64,000 nt of DNA from NCBI GenBank assembly GCA_963832355.1, contig CAWHTX010000005.1:1-64000 (forward strand), given 5' to 3'. Source of the stretch: DATFVA01 sp963832355. Lineage in GTDB: Bacteria > Bacteroidota > Ignavibacteria > Ignavibacteriales > Ignavibacteriaceae. Below are positions 39,368-48,835 of the stretch, in pieces. The notes under the pieces are model-generated. The model was not told where the DNA came from. It searched no databases and was given only the letters and a program-made list of their open reading frames with translations. The translations under genes were made by a program, and so were the position numbers. Within the stretch, counting starts at the first letter, position 1. Each line of letters opens with the position of its first letter.

Positions 39368-39406
39368 AATGAACGTGATATTTTATAATAGAATAAAGAG
39401 AGAAAG

Positions 39407-40291
39407 ATGTACAAAATAATTTCTGCCGGATTTATAGCTCCGGAAATCAAGAGATTCGAAATTGAAGCTCCCAAAATTGCTGTTAAAAGAAAAGCGGGAC
39501 AATTTGTTATAATCAGGGTTAAGGACGGCGGCGAGAGGATACCTCTTACTATAGCCGATTCTGATCCTGAAAAAGGAACGATTACTATCATAGTTCAGGG
39601 AATCGGGAAAACGACAAAACTGCTTAACTCGCTTGAAGCAGGTGAGTATATTCAGGATGTTGTTGGTCCTCTCGGCAAACCCTCCCACATTGAGAACTTC
39701 GGTACTGCTGTAAGTATCGGCGGCGGAGTAGGTACTGCGATTGCCTATCCGACAGCCGTTGCATTAAAGAATGCAGGCAATCATACCATCTCAATCATTG
39801 GCGGACGTTCAAAGGAATTTGTCATCCTTGAAGATGAAATGCATAAAGTATGCGATGAGGTTTACCCGACAACTGACGACGGCAGCTACGGATTCCATGG
39901 TTTTGTAACTCAGAAACTGAAAGAATTAATTGATTCCGGAAAGAAGATTGATTTTGTGCTGGCGATCGGACCCATTCCGATGATGAAAGCAGTTGCTGAA
40001 ACAACCAGACCATACGGTATAAAAACAGTCGTCAGTCTTAACCCTGTTATGGTTGACGGTACCGGTATGTGCGGCGGATGCAGAGCTACAGTGGATAATA
40101 AAACAGTCTTTGTATGTGTTGACGGACCGGAGTTCGATGCACACCTGGTGGATTTTGAAACTCTTACCAGGAGAAACAGAACATACGCTGAAGATGAGAA
40201 AGTGGCGCTGGATCATCTTTGTAATTATGACAAAGCTTTTAATGAAGGATTAAAAAAAGCTGAACTGGCAGAAAGCAGAACGGAGATATAA
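39407..40291 (+). CDS. nfnA: Sulfide dehydrogenase-like/NfnA FAD- and iron-sulfur-binding subunit
   Basis: A 294-residue protein of the ferredoxin-NADP reductase-like family. RIPLTIADSD binds FAD, VSIGGGVGTAIAYPTA is the nucleotide loop, and a C-terminal cysteine cluster (GTGMCGGCR with a later VCVDGPEFDAHLVDF) binds a 2Fe-2S centre. This is the small subunit of the NADH-dependent ferredoxin:NADP oxidoreductase, which by electron bifurcation balances NADH, NADPH and ferredoxin. The partner large subunit follows by one base. A sulfide dehydrogenase function is a recorded alternative for the family. Confidence 0.9.
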   Translation: MYKIISAGFIAPEIKRFEIEAPKIAVKRKAGQFVIIRVKDGGERIPLTIADSDPEKGTITIIVQGIGKTTKLLNSLEAGEYIQDVVGPLGKPSHIENFGTAVSIGGGVGTAIAYPTAVALKNAGNHTISIIGGRSKEFVILEDEMHKVCDEVYPTTDDGSYGFHGFVTQKLKELIDSGKKIDFVLAIGPIPMMKAVAETTRPYGIKTVVSLNPVMVDGTGMCGGCRATVDNKTVFVCVDGPEFDAHLVDFETLTRRNRTYAEDEKVALDHLCNYDKAFNEGLKKAELAESRTEI

Positions 40292-40292
40292 T

Positions 40293-41742
40293 ATGCAGGA
40301 AATATCAAGAAAAGACAGAATGAAGATCCAGAGGCAGCTGATGCCGGAACAGGATCCAAATGTAAGAAGCGGTAATTTTGAAGAAGTTAACCTCGGTTTT
40401 ACAGAAGAGCTTGCGAAGATGGAAGCATTGCGGTGCATTCAATGTCCCAAGCCGGTATGCATTGAAGGGTGTCCCGTTCATGTTAAGATAGGTGATTTCA
40501 TTTCTCTTGTTGCCGAAGGCGATTTTGCCGGAGCAGCAGCAAAGTTAAAGGAAGATAACCTTCTGCCGGCAGTGTGCGGAAGGGTTTGTCCCCAGGAAGA
40601 GCAGTGTGAAGCTAAATGTGTTGTAGGTAAAAAGAATGAGCCTGTTGCAATAGGCAGGCTGGAAAGATTTGTTGCCGACTATGAAAGAACCAACCTGGGT
40701 ATCCGGACTCCTGATCTGAAACCTAAAACAGGTAAAAAAGTTGCAATTATAGGAAGCGGTCCCGCAGGATTAAGCTGTGCAGGTGATCTTGTACAGATGG
40801 GTCATGATGTAACAGTATTCGAAGCACTTCACGAATTAGGCGGCGTGCTTGTTTACGGTATTCCACAATTCCGTCTTCCGAAGGAAATAGTAAAAGCCGA
40901 AGTAGATGCAGTTAAGAAACCTGGGTGTCGATTTTCAGCCTAACACAGTAATTGGTTTCAGTGATACGATCGATGAGCTGTTATCTGAAGGTTATGATGC
41001 CTGCTTCGTTGCAGTAGGTGCGGGACTTCCGTACTTCCTCAACATCCCGGGCGAAAACCTGAACGGTGTTTATTCAGCTAACGAATTTCTTACCCGTGTC
41101 AACCTGATGAAAGCCTACCGCTTTCCTGAGTACGATACCCCCGTATTTCATGTGAAGGATAAAAATGTAGCTGTATTCGGCGGCGGTAATACTGCGATGG
41201 ATGCTGTAAGGACGAGTAAACGTCTCGGTGCGAAAAATGCCTATATAATCTACCGTCGTTCCGATGCTGAAATGCCTGCAAGGAAAGAGGAAATCCATCA
41301 CGCAAAAGAAGAGGGGATAGAGTTCATTTTTCTATCCAATCCTCTTGAATTTATCGGTGATGAAAAAGGATGGCTGAAAGCAGTAAGGTTGCAGAGAATG
41401 GAGCTTGGAGAACCCGATGCATCAGGCAGAAGAAGACCTGTTCCGATCAAAGGATCCGAATATACTCTGGATATAGATATGACTGTTGTGGCTATCGGAA
41501 ACGGATCAAACCCGATCATTCAGAAAACAACTCCTGATATAGGCTACAATAAGTGGGGAAACATCCTGGTTGATAATAACACGATGAAGACCTCAAAGAA
41601 AGGTGTTTTCGCCGGCGGTGATATTGTTACCGGAGGAGCCACTGTAATTCTGGCAATGGGTGCCGGCCGCACCGCAGCAAAAGCGATCGACGATTATCTG
41701 AACACCGGTATCTGGGAAACCGAAGAACCGGTTGAGAATTAA
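40293..41742 (+). CDS. nfnB: NADPH-dependent glutamate synthase-like/NfnB large subunit, frameshifted
   Basis: N-terminal iron-sulfur segment (CIQCPKPVCIEGCP, then CGRVCPQEEQCEAKCVVG), then two nucleotide-binding domains (VAIIGSGPAGLSCAGDL; VAVFGGGNTAMDAVRT) and VFAGGDIVTGGATVILAMGAGR near the end. Such proteins are homotetrameric GltA or, beside an NfnA homologue, the NfnB subunit; the order here favours Nfn. The frame changes near 40917-40919: the first part ends at 40943 and the second restarts around 40906. Removing one A from the A3 run gives VKNLGVDFQPNTV and one protein of about 482 residues, the normal family length. Confidence 0.9.
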
Positions 41743-41760
41743 TTCTATCGAATTCAAAGT

Positions 41761-41791
41761 AAAGGGCAAACACATAAAAAGTTTGCCCTTT
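41761..41791. terminator. Terminator after the Nfn genes
   Basis: Stem AAAGGGCAAAC with GTTTGCCCTTT around a nine-base loop, then T-rich AACTTTTAATTT. Because the hairpin also lies downstream of the minus-strand NUDIX gene and has A-rich sequence at its other side, it may serve both. Confidence 0.8.
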
Positions 41792-41868
41792 AACTTTTAA
41801 TTTAACCCCTCTATGTCAGTAGAGTAAATATGAAGTCGCGATGCGGCTGAATCCGTACTCCCAATATT

Positions 41869-42534
41869 CTATTGTGATTTTATCCTGTTTATTACTTCTC
41901 TTACTAATGCTGCAGTTAAACCCCACAACACTCCCTCTTTCAGTTTATATGCATAAATCTTTCTTTTTCCTGCCCGCCAGGGACGGTTGTATTTATCAGG
42001 AAGCTCAAGTTCCTGCGAGGGGAGCAGCTGAACAACATTTCCCTTTTCATCTGTATAATGAGGATGAACCACAAGCTGGACGAAATATTCTTCGGGCGGA
42101 TTATTTTCAAACCATGATACCGGCACAAGAAATACTTTCTCGACTTCCGATTTGTCGATATTCAGTTCATCTACACTTTTAATATCGAGATTCCCTATGC
42201 AGGAGTCTACTGTCACCCCCATTGGTCCTATTAAAGTATCGAGTATTCCAAGCACCTTTATTTTGTCAATTGTAATTCCGAGTTCTTCAACCGTTTCTCT
42301 GATTGCCGTTTCGGTAAAATTCTTATCAAGTTTCGGATCATACTCACCTCCCGGAAAGCATATTTCGCCGCCCTGACGAATATTGGCAGCACGCTTCTCG
42401 AACAACAAATAATATTCCCCGTCAATTAATACAAACGGAATAATCACTGCAGAATTAAAAAATTCATCTTTACGGAGAATACCGGGAACCTCCGGTAAAT
42501 TCTCTATGAGTTTATTCAGATCTTTTTGCTTCAT
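41869..42534 (-). CDS. NUDIX hydrolase, CoA pyrophosphatase-like
   Basis: A 221-residue protein if starting at the ATG at 42534; a further ATG at 42582 lengthens it by 16 residues without a clear ribosome-binding site. It carries the CoA-pyrophosphatase subgroup motif LLFEKRAANIRQGGEICFPGG followed by the NUDIX helix (AIRETVEELGI). Such enzymes cleave CoA, oxidised CoA or NADH into nucleotide and phosphopantetheine parts. The C-terminal LWGLTAALVREVI fits. It is a single gene divergent from the Crp/Fnr regulator. Confidence 0.88.
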   Translation of the reverse strand: MKQKDLNKLIENLPEVPGILRKDEFFNSAVIIPFVLIDGEYYLLFEKRAANIRQGGEICFPGGEYDPKLDKNFTETAIRETVEELGITIDKIKVLGILDTLIGPMGVTVDSCIGNLDIKSVDELNIDKSEVEKVFLVPVSWFENNPPEEYFVQLVVHPHYTDEKGNVVQLLPSQELELPDKYNRPWRAGKRKIYAYKLKEGVLWGLTAALVREVINRIKSQ

Positions 42535-42675
42535 TTTTGGCCCGATAATAATCCACAAACTTAAGAAATTATCCGGAACCATTTCGCTTTAAGCATCTCT
42601 CTCATCGAGGTCAAAGAAGTCAATAAATCATTATATGGATTCGATTTATTATCTTTGTCAAAATTAGTTTTCCTT

Positions 42676-43368
42676 ATGATGCAAGAAATACCCGAAATAA
42701 ATACGCTTCGGGAAATTCCCATGTTTTCCGAATTATCTGAAGCCCAATTGAAGGAGATTACTTCAGAGAGTTCCCGTGTAGCCTTTAAAAAACACCAGCT
42801 GCTTTTTATGGAAGGCGAACAATACCGGGGATTTTATATTCTTCTTGAGGGGAGCATAAAAGTATTCAAACTTTCTAAAGACGGAAGGGAAACGATTATT
42901 CATCTTGTAAGGCCTATGCAGGCTTTTGCGGATATTCCGCTTTTTGAAGGTACGGCCTATCCGGTATCGGCTGAAGCACTTGAGGATTCGGAGCTGCTCT
43001 TTTTCAATGCTTCCAGGTTTATCACTCTTCTGGAAAGAAATCCTAAAATAAGCTTCAGGATGCTCGCTGGTTTCGCCAAACGGATGAAATCTCTCACGCA
43101 GAAAATAGAAGAGTTATCTTCAAAAGAGGTTACGTCACGACTGGCAAAGTACCTGGTCCAGGAAATCAAAGCAAGCGGGACAGAGAAGCTGCCCGAACCA
43201 TTCATTAAACTTTCCGTTTCAAGGAATGCTATTGCCGGCTATCTCGGTACTATTACCGAAACTCTCAGCAGATCGCTTAAGAAACTTCAGAATGATGAGA
43301 TCATAAAGGTGCAGGGGAAAAAGATATTTATCAGAGATCTTAAGAGATTAAAAGAATTATCCGCTTAA
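42676..43368 (+). CDS. Crp/Fnr-family transcriptional regulator, likely of the NO reductase
   Basis: A 230-residue protein: an effector domain (about 15-135) with a cyclic-nucleotide-binding-like barrel (LLFMEGEQYRGFYILLEGSIKVF) and a C-terminal winged helix (about 160-228) with SRNAIAGYLGTITETLSRSLKKL. No N-terminal cysteine cluster, so it is not an FeS FNR. The TTG at 42655 is in frame, but the double ATG at 42676 suits a TATCTTTG Bacteroidetes-type -7 box at 42650-42657. It lies just before a palindrome and the DUF2249/NO reductase genes, resembling DNR/NnrR-type control. Confidence 0.88.
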   Translation: MMQEIPEINTLREIPMFSELSEAQLKEITSESSRVAFKKHQLLFMEGEQYRGFYILLEGSIKVFKLSKDGRETIIHLVRPMQAFADIPLFEGTAYPVSAEALEDSELLFFNASRFITLLERNPKISFRMLAGFAKRMKSLTQKIEELSSKEVTSRLAKYLVQEIKASGTEKLPEPFIKLSVSRNAIAGYLGTITETLSRSLKKLQNDEIIKVQGKKIFIRDLKRLKELSA

Positions 43369-43397
43369 TCGCTTCAATTTACAAATCAACACAAAAC

Positions 43398-43409
43398 TGA
43401 CTTAAGTCA
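43398..43409. promoter_or_regulatory. Crp/Fnr-type palindromic operator
   Basis: Perfect 12-bp palindrome TGACTTAAGTCA, with CA-rich flanks (extended CTGACTTAAGTCAAG). It is close to the TTGAT-N4-ATCAA Fnr/Dnr box. It sits between the regulator stop and the DUF2249 start, 89 bases upstream of the latter, so it likely controls the DUF2249 and NO reductase genes. Confidence 0.6.
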
Positions 43410-43486
43410 AGGAATTCACTTCCGTTTCGGTCTAAATTTTCAACAGTAAATTTTTGATATTTATCGGAATTAAGGATAAGGGAAGT

Positions 43487-43714
43487 ATGATAAAAACGCT
43501 TGATGTAAGACCAATAATCCCCAGGGAAAAGCACCCCTCTATTTTCGCGACATTTGATGCACTGTTAAAAGGTGAAACGCTTCACCTGATAAATGATCAT
43601 GATCCTAAGCCGCTGTTTTATGAGATGTCGGCTGAGAGAAGCGGACAGTTTTCCTGGGAATATGTGGAGTCGGGGCCTGAAGTATGGAAAGTAAACATTA
43701 AAAAAGTTTTATGA
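43487..43714 (+). CDS. DUF2249 domain protein
   Basis: A 75-residue protein starting at the ATG at 43487 after AAGGGAAG; the frame is open upstream from a TTG at 43454 without a site. Visible family features are LDVRPIIPREKHPSIFATFDAL, INDHDPKPLFYEM and WEYVESGPEVWKV. DUF2249 proteins are commonly linked to denitrification and NO-related genes, and here one sits 47 bases before an NO reductase. Biochemical role unknown; a redox or metal-linked partner is often suggested. Confidence 0.85.
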   Translation: MIKTLDVRPIIPREKHPSIFATFDALLKGETLHLINDHDPKPLFYEMSAERSGQFSWEYVESGPEVWKVNIKKVL

Positions 43715-43761
43715 GATATGTTAGTAATATTCCTTCAATGAAATAATAAACAGGTAATCAT

Positions 43762-46056
43762 ATGAATTATAAAAAACTGTGGATTGGATTAGGACTTGTA
43801 ATAGTTGTCTCGTTCGTTGTACTCGGTTACTTCGGAACGGAGATATACCGTAAAGCTCCGCCTATCCCCGAAAAAGTTGTCACTTCCGGCGGTGACGTAG
43901 TCTTCACAAAGGAAGATATCCAGAACGGACAGAATGTCTGGCAGTCGATGGGAGGACAGGAGATGGGTACTGTCTGGGGGCATGGTGCATATATAGCACC
44001 TGACTGGACAGCCGACTGGATCCACCGTGAGGCTGTATGGATACTAAATGACAGGGCAGAAAAAAAATATGGACAAAAATTCGATGATCTTAGTCCCGCT
44101 AACCAGGCTGAATTGAAAGAGACTCTGAAAGATGAATTAAGAAAAAATACTTACAATGCTTCCTCGGGGACGATTACGATCTCTTCCGAAAGGGCGGAAG
44201 CCGTTAAAAACGTAGGCAAACATTTTACCTCACTATTCTCGGGTGATCCTAAACTTGACCATCTGAGAGAAGTTTATGCAATTCCGAAAAATGCCGTTAA
44301 GGACCCGCAGCGCCTCGCAGATCTGAATGCATTTTTCTGGTGGGCTTCCTGGGCCTGCGTTACTAACCGCCCGGGTTCTAACATCACCTATACCAGCAAC
44401 TGGCCTGCGGAGGAGCTGGTTGGCAATAAACCTGAAGGAATGGTAGTAGTATGGTCTGTAATAAGTTTTGTTCTGCTGCTGGCCGGTATTGGTGCACTTG
44501 CATGGTACTATGCTGCATCCAGAAGAAAGCAGGAAGCAGAACATCACGAGGCTCCCGAGTGGGATCCCCTGCTTGCTTTGCAGCCTACACCCTCAATGAA
44601 AGCAACTCTTAAGTACTTCTGGATAGTGGGTGCGCTGGTGGTCGCACAGGTTCTGTTTGGTGCTATTACCGCTCACTACGGGGTTGAAGGTGCAGGATTC
44701 TACGGTATAAAAATATCGGAGATTATACCATACTCATTAACAAGAACCTGGCATCAGCAGCTTGGTATTTTCTGGATAGCAACAGCCTGGCTTGCAACGG
44801 GAATTTTTATAGCTCCTGCTGTTTCGGGGCATGAACCTAAGTACCAGAGAGGACTGGTAAACTTTTTATTTGTTGCCCTGATAATAATTGTAGGCGGTTC
44901 CATGGTCGGTGAATATCTCGGTGTACACCAGATGCTTAGCTTTAAGACTAACTTCTGGTTCGGACACCAGGGGTACGAATATGTTGACCTCGGCAGATTC
45001 TGGCAGTCGTTTTTATTAGTTGGTTTGTTCCTCTGGTTATTTATTATGATCCGCGCTATGCGTCCCGCCCTTCAGAAGAAAGATGAGAATAAACACCTGC
45101 TGGGACTCTTCCTCATCTCAACTATTGCTATCGCGGTTTTCTATGTTGCGGGATTTATGTGGGGACAGCATACCAACCTCGCAATTGCCGAATACTGGAG
45201 ATGGTGGGTGGTTCATCTCTGGGTTGAAGGTTTCTTTGAAGTTTTTGCTACAGTAGCAATAGCATTCCTATTTACAAGGATGGGTCTGCTTGGAGTACGA
45301 TCCGCTACTACAGCTGTACTTTTCTCAACTTCAATTTTCCTTTCGGGCGGAATTATCGGAACGTTCCATCATCTTTACTTCACCGGAACACCAACATCAG
45401 TGATGGCTCTGGGTGCAACTTTCAGCGCACTTGAAGTAGTACCCCTGGTTCTGATAGGATTTGAAGCATACGAAAACCTTACGCTCAGCCGTACGCGCAA
45501 GTGGGTTGCCTCCTATAAATGGCCTATCTACTTCTTTATAGCTGTGGCCTTCTGGAATCTTGTTGGTGCAGGATTGTTTGGATTCCTTATAAATCCTCCT
45601 ATAGCTCTTTATTATATGCAGGGACTGGAAACAACTCCTGTACATGGTCACGCTGCTCTCTTCGGTGTTTACGGAATGCTTGGACTCGGGTTCATGCTCT
45701 TCTGTCTTCGTGGACTTACTCAGCGGTATGTATGGAAGACCAAGATAATAGGACTTTCATTCTGGACAATTAACATCGGACTTGCTCTCATGATCCTGAT
45801 CAGCATCCTGCCCGTAGGCTTAATGCAGACCTGGGCAAGTGTTGAAAAGGGATACTGGTTTGCACGTTCAGCTGAATTCAATCAGTCGCCTGTAGTTGAT
45901 ATTCTCAGATGGCTGAGAGTAATTGGTGATACAATCTTCGCTTTCGGTATCCTTGTTATGGGATATTTCGTAGTTGGTTTGAAGACCGGATGGTCAATCA
46001 CCAAAGAAAGAGATATTGTTGGGCAGGAATTTCCTGAAGCAGCAAAACAGAGCTAA
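43762..46056 (+). CDS. norZ: Quinol-dependent nitric oxide reductase (qNOR)
   Basis: A 764-residue membrane protein in which the cytochrome-c-like soluble part and the catalytic subunit are fused (qNOR). N-terminal helix (7-26), a periplasmic region with VWQSMGGQEMGTVWGHGAYIAPDW and WLATGIF, then about 13 helices with haem and non-haem iron histidines in SLTRTWHQQLGIFWI, HLWVEGFFEVFAT, GTFHHLYFTG and ETTPVHGHAALFG. It reduces two NO to nitrous oxide using quinol and protects from NO. It lies after a DUF2249 gene and a Crp/Fnr regulator, suggesting a NO-responsive unit. No CuB-type oxidase tyrosine motif is needed here. Confidence 0.96.
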   Translation: MNYKKLWIGLGLVIVVSFVVLGYFGTEIYRKAPPIPEKVVTSGGDVVFTKEDIQNGQNVWQSMGGQEMGTVWGHGAYIAPDWTADWIHREAVWILNDRAEKKYGQKFDDLSPANQAELKETLKDELRKNTYNASSGTITISSERAEAVKNVGKHFTSLFSGDPKLDHLREVYAIPKNAVKDPQRLADLNAFFWWASWACVTNRPGSNITYTSNWPAEELVGNKPEGMVVVWSVISFVLLLAGIGALAWYYAASRRKQEAEHHEAPEWDPLLALQPTPSMKATLKYFWIVGALVVAQVLFGAITAHYGVEGAGFYGIKISEIIPYSLTRTWHQQLGIFWIATAWLATGIFIAPAVSGHEPKYQRGLVNFLFVALIIIVGGSMVGEYLGVHQMLSFKTNFWFGHQGYEYVDLGRFWQSFLLVGLFLWLFIMIRAMRPALQKKDENKHLLGLFLISTIAIAVFYVAGFMWGQHTNLAIAEYWRWWVVHLWVEGFFEVFATVAIAFLFTRMGLLGVRSATTAVLFSTSIFLSGGIIGTFHHLYFTGTPTSVMALGATFSALEVVPLVLIGFEAYENLTLSRTRKWVASYKWPIYFFIAVAFWNLVGAGLFGFLINPPIALYYMQGLETTPVHGHAALFGVYGMLGLGFMLFCLRGLTQRYVWKTKIIGLSFWTINIGLALMILISILPVGLMQTWASVEKGYWFARSAEFNQSPVVDILRWLRVIGDTIFAFGILVMGYFVVGLKTGWSITKERDIVGQEFPEAAKQS

Positions 46057-46076
46057 TAATAACTTACCTCTTGTTT

Positions 46077-46118
46077 GGCATCCTCAACCGGTTTAACCTG
46101 GCTGGGGATGCCTTTTTT
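46077..46118 (+). terminator. Terminator after the NO reductase gene
   Basis: GGCATCC (46077-46083) pairs with GGATGCC (46106-46112), followed by six T. It also lies nine bases past the stop of the minus-strand IMPase-like gene's end, so may act both ways. Confidence 0.85.
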
Positions 46119-46126
46119 ATAAGATA

Positions 46127-46891
46127 TTATCCTTCATTTAATAACCTTAAAGCTCCCGGATGAATTTTTCCTGACGTTGCAATAATACTGGTCCCCGAAG
46201 CAGGATCATTCCCTTTCATATCTGTAATAACCCCGCCTGCACCTTTAATAACAGGAATAAGTGCCATTGTATCCCACACAGACATGATCGGGTCAATCAT
46301 TATGTCGGCATATCCCGATGCAACCAGGTAATACCCGTAGCAGTCGCCCCACCCGCGCACCAGTTTAACTTCTGATGCCAGCTTCTGCAAACCTTTCACT
46401 GGTTCCGGGCCAAACGACTTCAGGTCAGTTACCAGAAGCGTGGCCTCAGACAGCGAACTGCAGTCTCTTACCCTTACAGGCTTATCATTCAACTTAGTAA
46501 GAGTTCCGTCCCCGATCAGAAGCTCATTAAGGATGGGAAGGTTAATTGCCCCAAGTACCGGATTTCCGTTCTGCAGAAGAGCGATCAGTGTTCCGAAAAG
46601 GGGAGTGCCGCTGATAAAACTTTTCGTTCCGTCAATAGGATCCAGAACCCATTTATATTCAGCATCTGGATTCACCTCACCGAATTCTTCACCGAGAATT
46701 CCGTGCTCAGGGAATTCTTTAATTATAGATTCGCGAAGAAATTCCTCCGTCTTTTTATCCGCAATTGTTACAGGGGAATCATCTGCCTTTTTCTCAATTT
46801 CTATAGGCATACGGTAGTAATTTTTTATTATATCAGCTGACTTCCGGGCTAAATATTTAATAAACGGTATTATTTCCTGAGTTGATATCAT
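46127..46891 (-). CDS. Inositol-monophosphatase-family phosphatase, HisN-like
   Basis: A 254-residue enzyme when started at the ATG at 46891; a long upstream extension to 47041 is not conserved-looking and adds a methionine-poor segment. Metal-binding motifs: GEEFGE, WVLDPIDGTKSF (the signature) and WDTMALIPVIKGAGG. Family members dephosphorylate inositol phosphate, 3'-phosphoadenosine phosphate or histidinol phosphate. HisN is the closest in pattern; a substrate is not certain. Single gene on this strand. Confidence 0.88.
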   Translation of the reverse strand: MISTQEIIPFIKYLARKSADIIKNYYRMPIEIEKKADDSPVTIADKKTEEFLRESIIKEFPEHGILGEEFGEVNPDAEYKWVLDPIDGTKSFISGTPLFGTLIALLQNGNPVLGAINLPILNELLIGDGTLTKLNDKPVRVRDCSSLSEATLLVTDLKSFGPEPVKGLQKLASEVKLVRGWGDCYGYYLVASGYADIMIDPIMSVWDTMALIPVIKGAGGVITDMKGNDPASGTSIIATSGKIHPGALRLLNEG

Positions 46892-47064
46892 AAGATTAAT
46901 TATTTTTTTCATTAAAATATGAAACAGAGATCTAACCTGAAAATGCAGGAATTGCAGCTTTTTAGTATTAGTCTCAAAAGTACCGATGTTATTTCTCTCA
47001 TAAAGACTTCTCTGATAATTTGTAAAATAATATATTTCCATTGTTGAAGTAGTATTAATTATTT

Positions 47065-47325
47065 ATGCTTTTCAAATCAGATAAAACAAAGTACCGGCTT
47101 GCAGTAGTATTTGGCATTATTTCGTTATTAATAGGCGTATTGCTTACAATTACTTATATAATGAAAGCTGTAATCGAAAGACTTGGTGAACCCGATCAGT
47201 CTCTTTTATTCTGGTATTTACCGATACTTTTCATAGGTATCATTTTTCTGAAGTTAGGCCTGGGGTTTGGCATCTGGGGATTTATAAGTCTACGGAAAAT
47301 GAAGTTAATGATTTCAGTACATTGA
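47065..47325 (+). CDS. Small membrane protein, unknown function
   Basis: An 86-residue protein with two membrane helices (about 11-32 and 47-72), a short polar loop (IERLGEPDQS) and a basic C-terminus. No strong ribosome-binding site is visible before the ATG. It is divergent from the IMPase-like gene and precedes the SpoIIE-type phosphatase. I do not recognise it. Confidence 0.55.
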   Translation: MLFKSDKTKYRLAVVFGIISLLIGVLLTITYIMKAVIERLGEPDQSLLFWYLPILFIGIIFLKLGLGFGIWGFISLRKMKLMISVH

Positions 47326-47421
47326 ATTATACCAGTGGATTATTTAATAATCTAATATCAATTAAATGCTTAAACCAGCTGGAAAAGTCGTATCTTTAAG
47401 ATTCACAATTTACGGTAAAAT

Positions 47422-48318
47422 ATGCAGAACGTTGACGAGAGAAGCGAAATATTAAACTTTCAGAAAATTGCCAAGAACATTATACCTTCTCCGGGAGAGA
47501 TTCCGGAAATTGAGGGTCTTGATATATACGGTGAGACAATCCCTTTGTCCGGGGAGGTATGCGGCGACCATATAATTTATGTTGATTTCGCAAAAAGATT
47601 TAATCTGCCGGAGAGAATCAGAAGGGCTGAAACGGCAGGACGAATAGATATAGTTAATATGCTAAATGGTCTAAAAAATAAAGCAGGCATATTGCTGTCT
47701 GATGTTTCGGGTCACAGCATAACAGATCATCTTCTTAATGCAATGCTGCACCAGTCTTTCCTTGTGGGAGCCAGTTATGAACTTACAATGTTCGGCGAAA
47801 TAACAATCGACCTGTTTGAAACAATCAACCAGAGGTTTCACCAGTCATCCAGTATAGATAAATTCTTAACCCTTATATACGGAGAAATACAGAATGACGG
47901 AAAGTTCAATTTCATTTCTGCGGCTCATCCATTGCCGGTAGTATTTTCAAATGAATTTAACAGAATCGTTAATATCGATAGCCATAATTTTATCAACTTT
48001 GTTCCTATAGGAACGCTTCCGTCCGAAGCCGATATTGACAATCTTCATGCCAAAAGCATATTTGGATACAAGACAAAATATTCGCTTAACAGCATCAATG
48101 TTATGGGAAAGGGTGATTTACTTCTTCTTTTCAGCGACGGTTTTACCGAACAGAACAACGGCGAACAGAATTACATAAAAGACAGACTTGAACAGCAGCT
48201 GATTCGTTACAAGCATCTTTCGGCCAGGGAGATTTTTAATGGAATTAAGGCCGACTTTTCCACTTATTGTCCCTCAAGGGATGATGATGCAACCCTTATT
48301 CTTATAAAAAGAACTTAG
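47422..48318 (+). CDS. PP2C-type SpoIIE-like serine phosphatase
   Basis: A 298-residue soluble protein with the SpoIIE/RsbU-type phosphatase fold: GEVCGDHIIYVDF holds the first metal aspartate, GILLSDVSGHSITDHLL the second, LTLIYGEIQNDGKFNFISAAHPLPVVF the core sheet, LLLLFSDGFTEQ and PSRDDDATLIL the last metal site. No sensor domain is attached. It should dephosphorylate an anti-sigma-factor antagonist or similar protein. No partner switch genes are seen nearby. Confidence 0.9.
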   Translation: MQNVDERSEILNFQKIAKNIIPSPGEIPEIEGLDIYGETIPLSGEVCGDHIIYVDFAKRFNLPERIRRAETAGRIDIVNMLNGLKNKAGILLSDVSGHSITDHLLNAMLHQSFLVGASYELTMFGEITIDLFETINQRFHQSSSIDKFLTLIYGEIQNDGKFNFISAAHPLPVVFSNEFNRIVNIDSHNFINFVPIGTLPSEADIDNLHAKSIFGYKTKYSLNSINVMGKGDLLLLFSDGFTEQNNGEQNYIKDRLEQQLIRYKHLSAREIFNGIKADFSTYCPSRDDDATLILIKRT

Positions 48319-48431
48319 AACCACAATTACTTCCTGGTGTTTTGAATCTGATAAAAGCGGATATTTGTTCCGCTGATTTTTAATTTTGTATGTTAATTGA
48401 AAATTCATATCCGGACAAAACAGGGAAGAAT

Positions 48432-48785
48432 ATGAAATACCTGATTATTATTAACGAAGCACCTTACGGAACTGAAAAGGCATACAATGCACTGCGCCTT
48501 GCAATGCAGATCCAAAAAGATTTTCCTGAAAACGAAGTACGAATATTCCTGATGGCTGATGCTGCCTTCTGTGCACTGCCGGATCAGAATACCCCCAACG
48601 GTTATTATAATATCGAACGAATGATAAAATCAGTTTTAAATAAAGGCGGAAAAGTAAAAATCTGCGGCAGCTGCGCCAATGCACGCGGTATAAAAAATCT
48701 TACTTTAATTGAAGGCGCACAGCTCAGCACAATGGCTGAGCTTACTCAATGGACGATTGAATCGGATAAAGTAATTACTTTTTAA
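48432..48785 (+). CDS. DsrE/DsrF-like family protein
   Basis: A 117-residue protein beginning MKYLIIINEAPYGTEKAYNALRLA, with IFLMADAAFCALP in the middle and CGSCANARGIKN near the end, fitting the DsrE-like family of small sulfur-transfer or redox proteins. AGGGAAG before the ATG at 48432 fixes the start, since the frame is open from 48390. Two cysteines in CGSC may be active. Function not established. Confidence 0.82.
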   Translation: MKYLIIINEAPYGTEKAYNALRLAMQIQKDFPENEVRIFLMADAAFCALPDQNTPNGYYNIERMIKSVLNKGGKVKICGSCANARGIKNLTLIEGAQLSTMAELTQWTIESDKVITF

Positions 48786-48835
48786 TGTAATAATTAAATT
48801 ATTACTATCATTTATCTTCCGGGGGAGGCGAAAAG

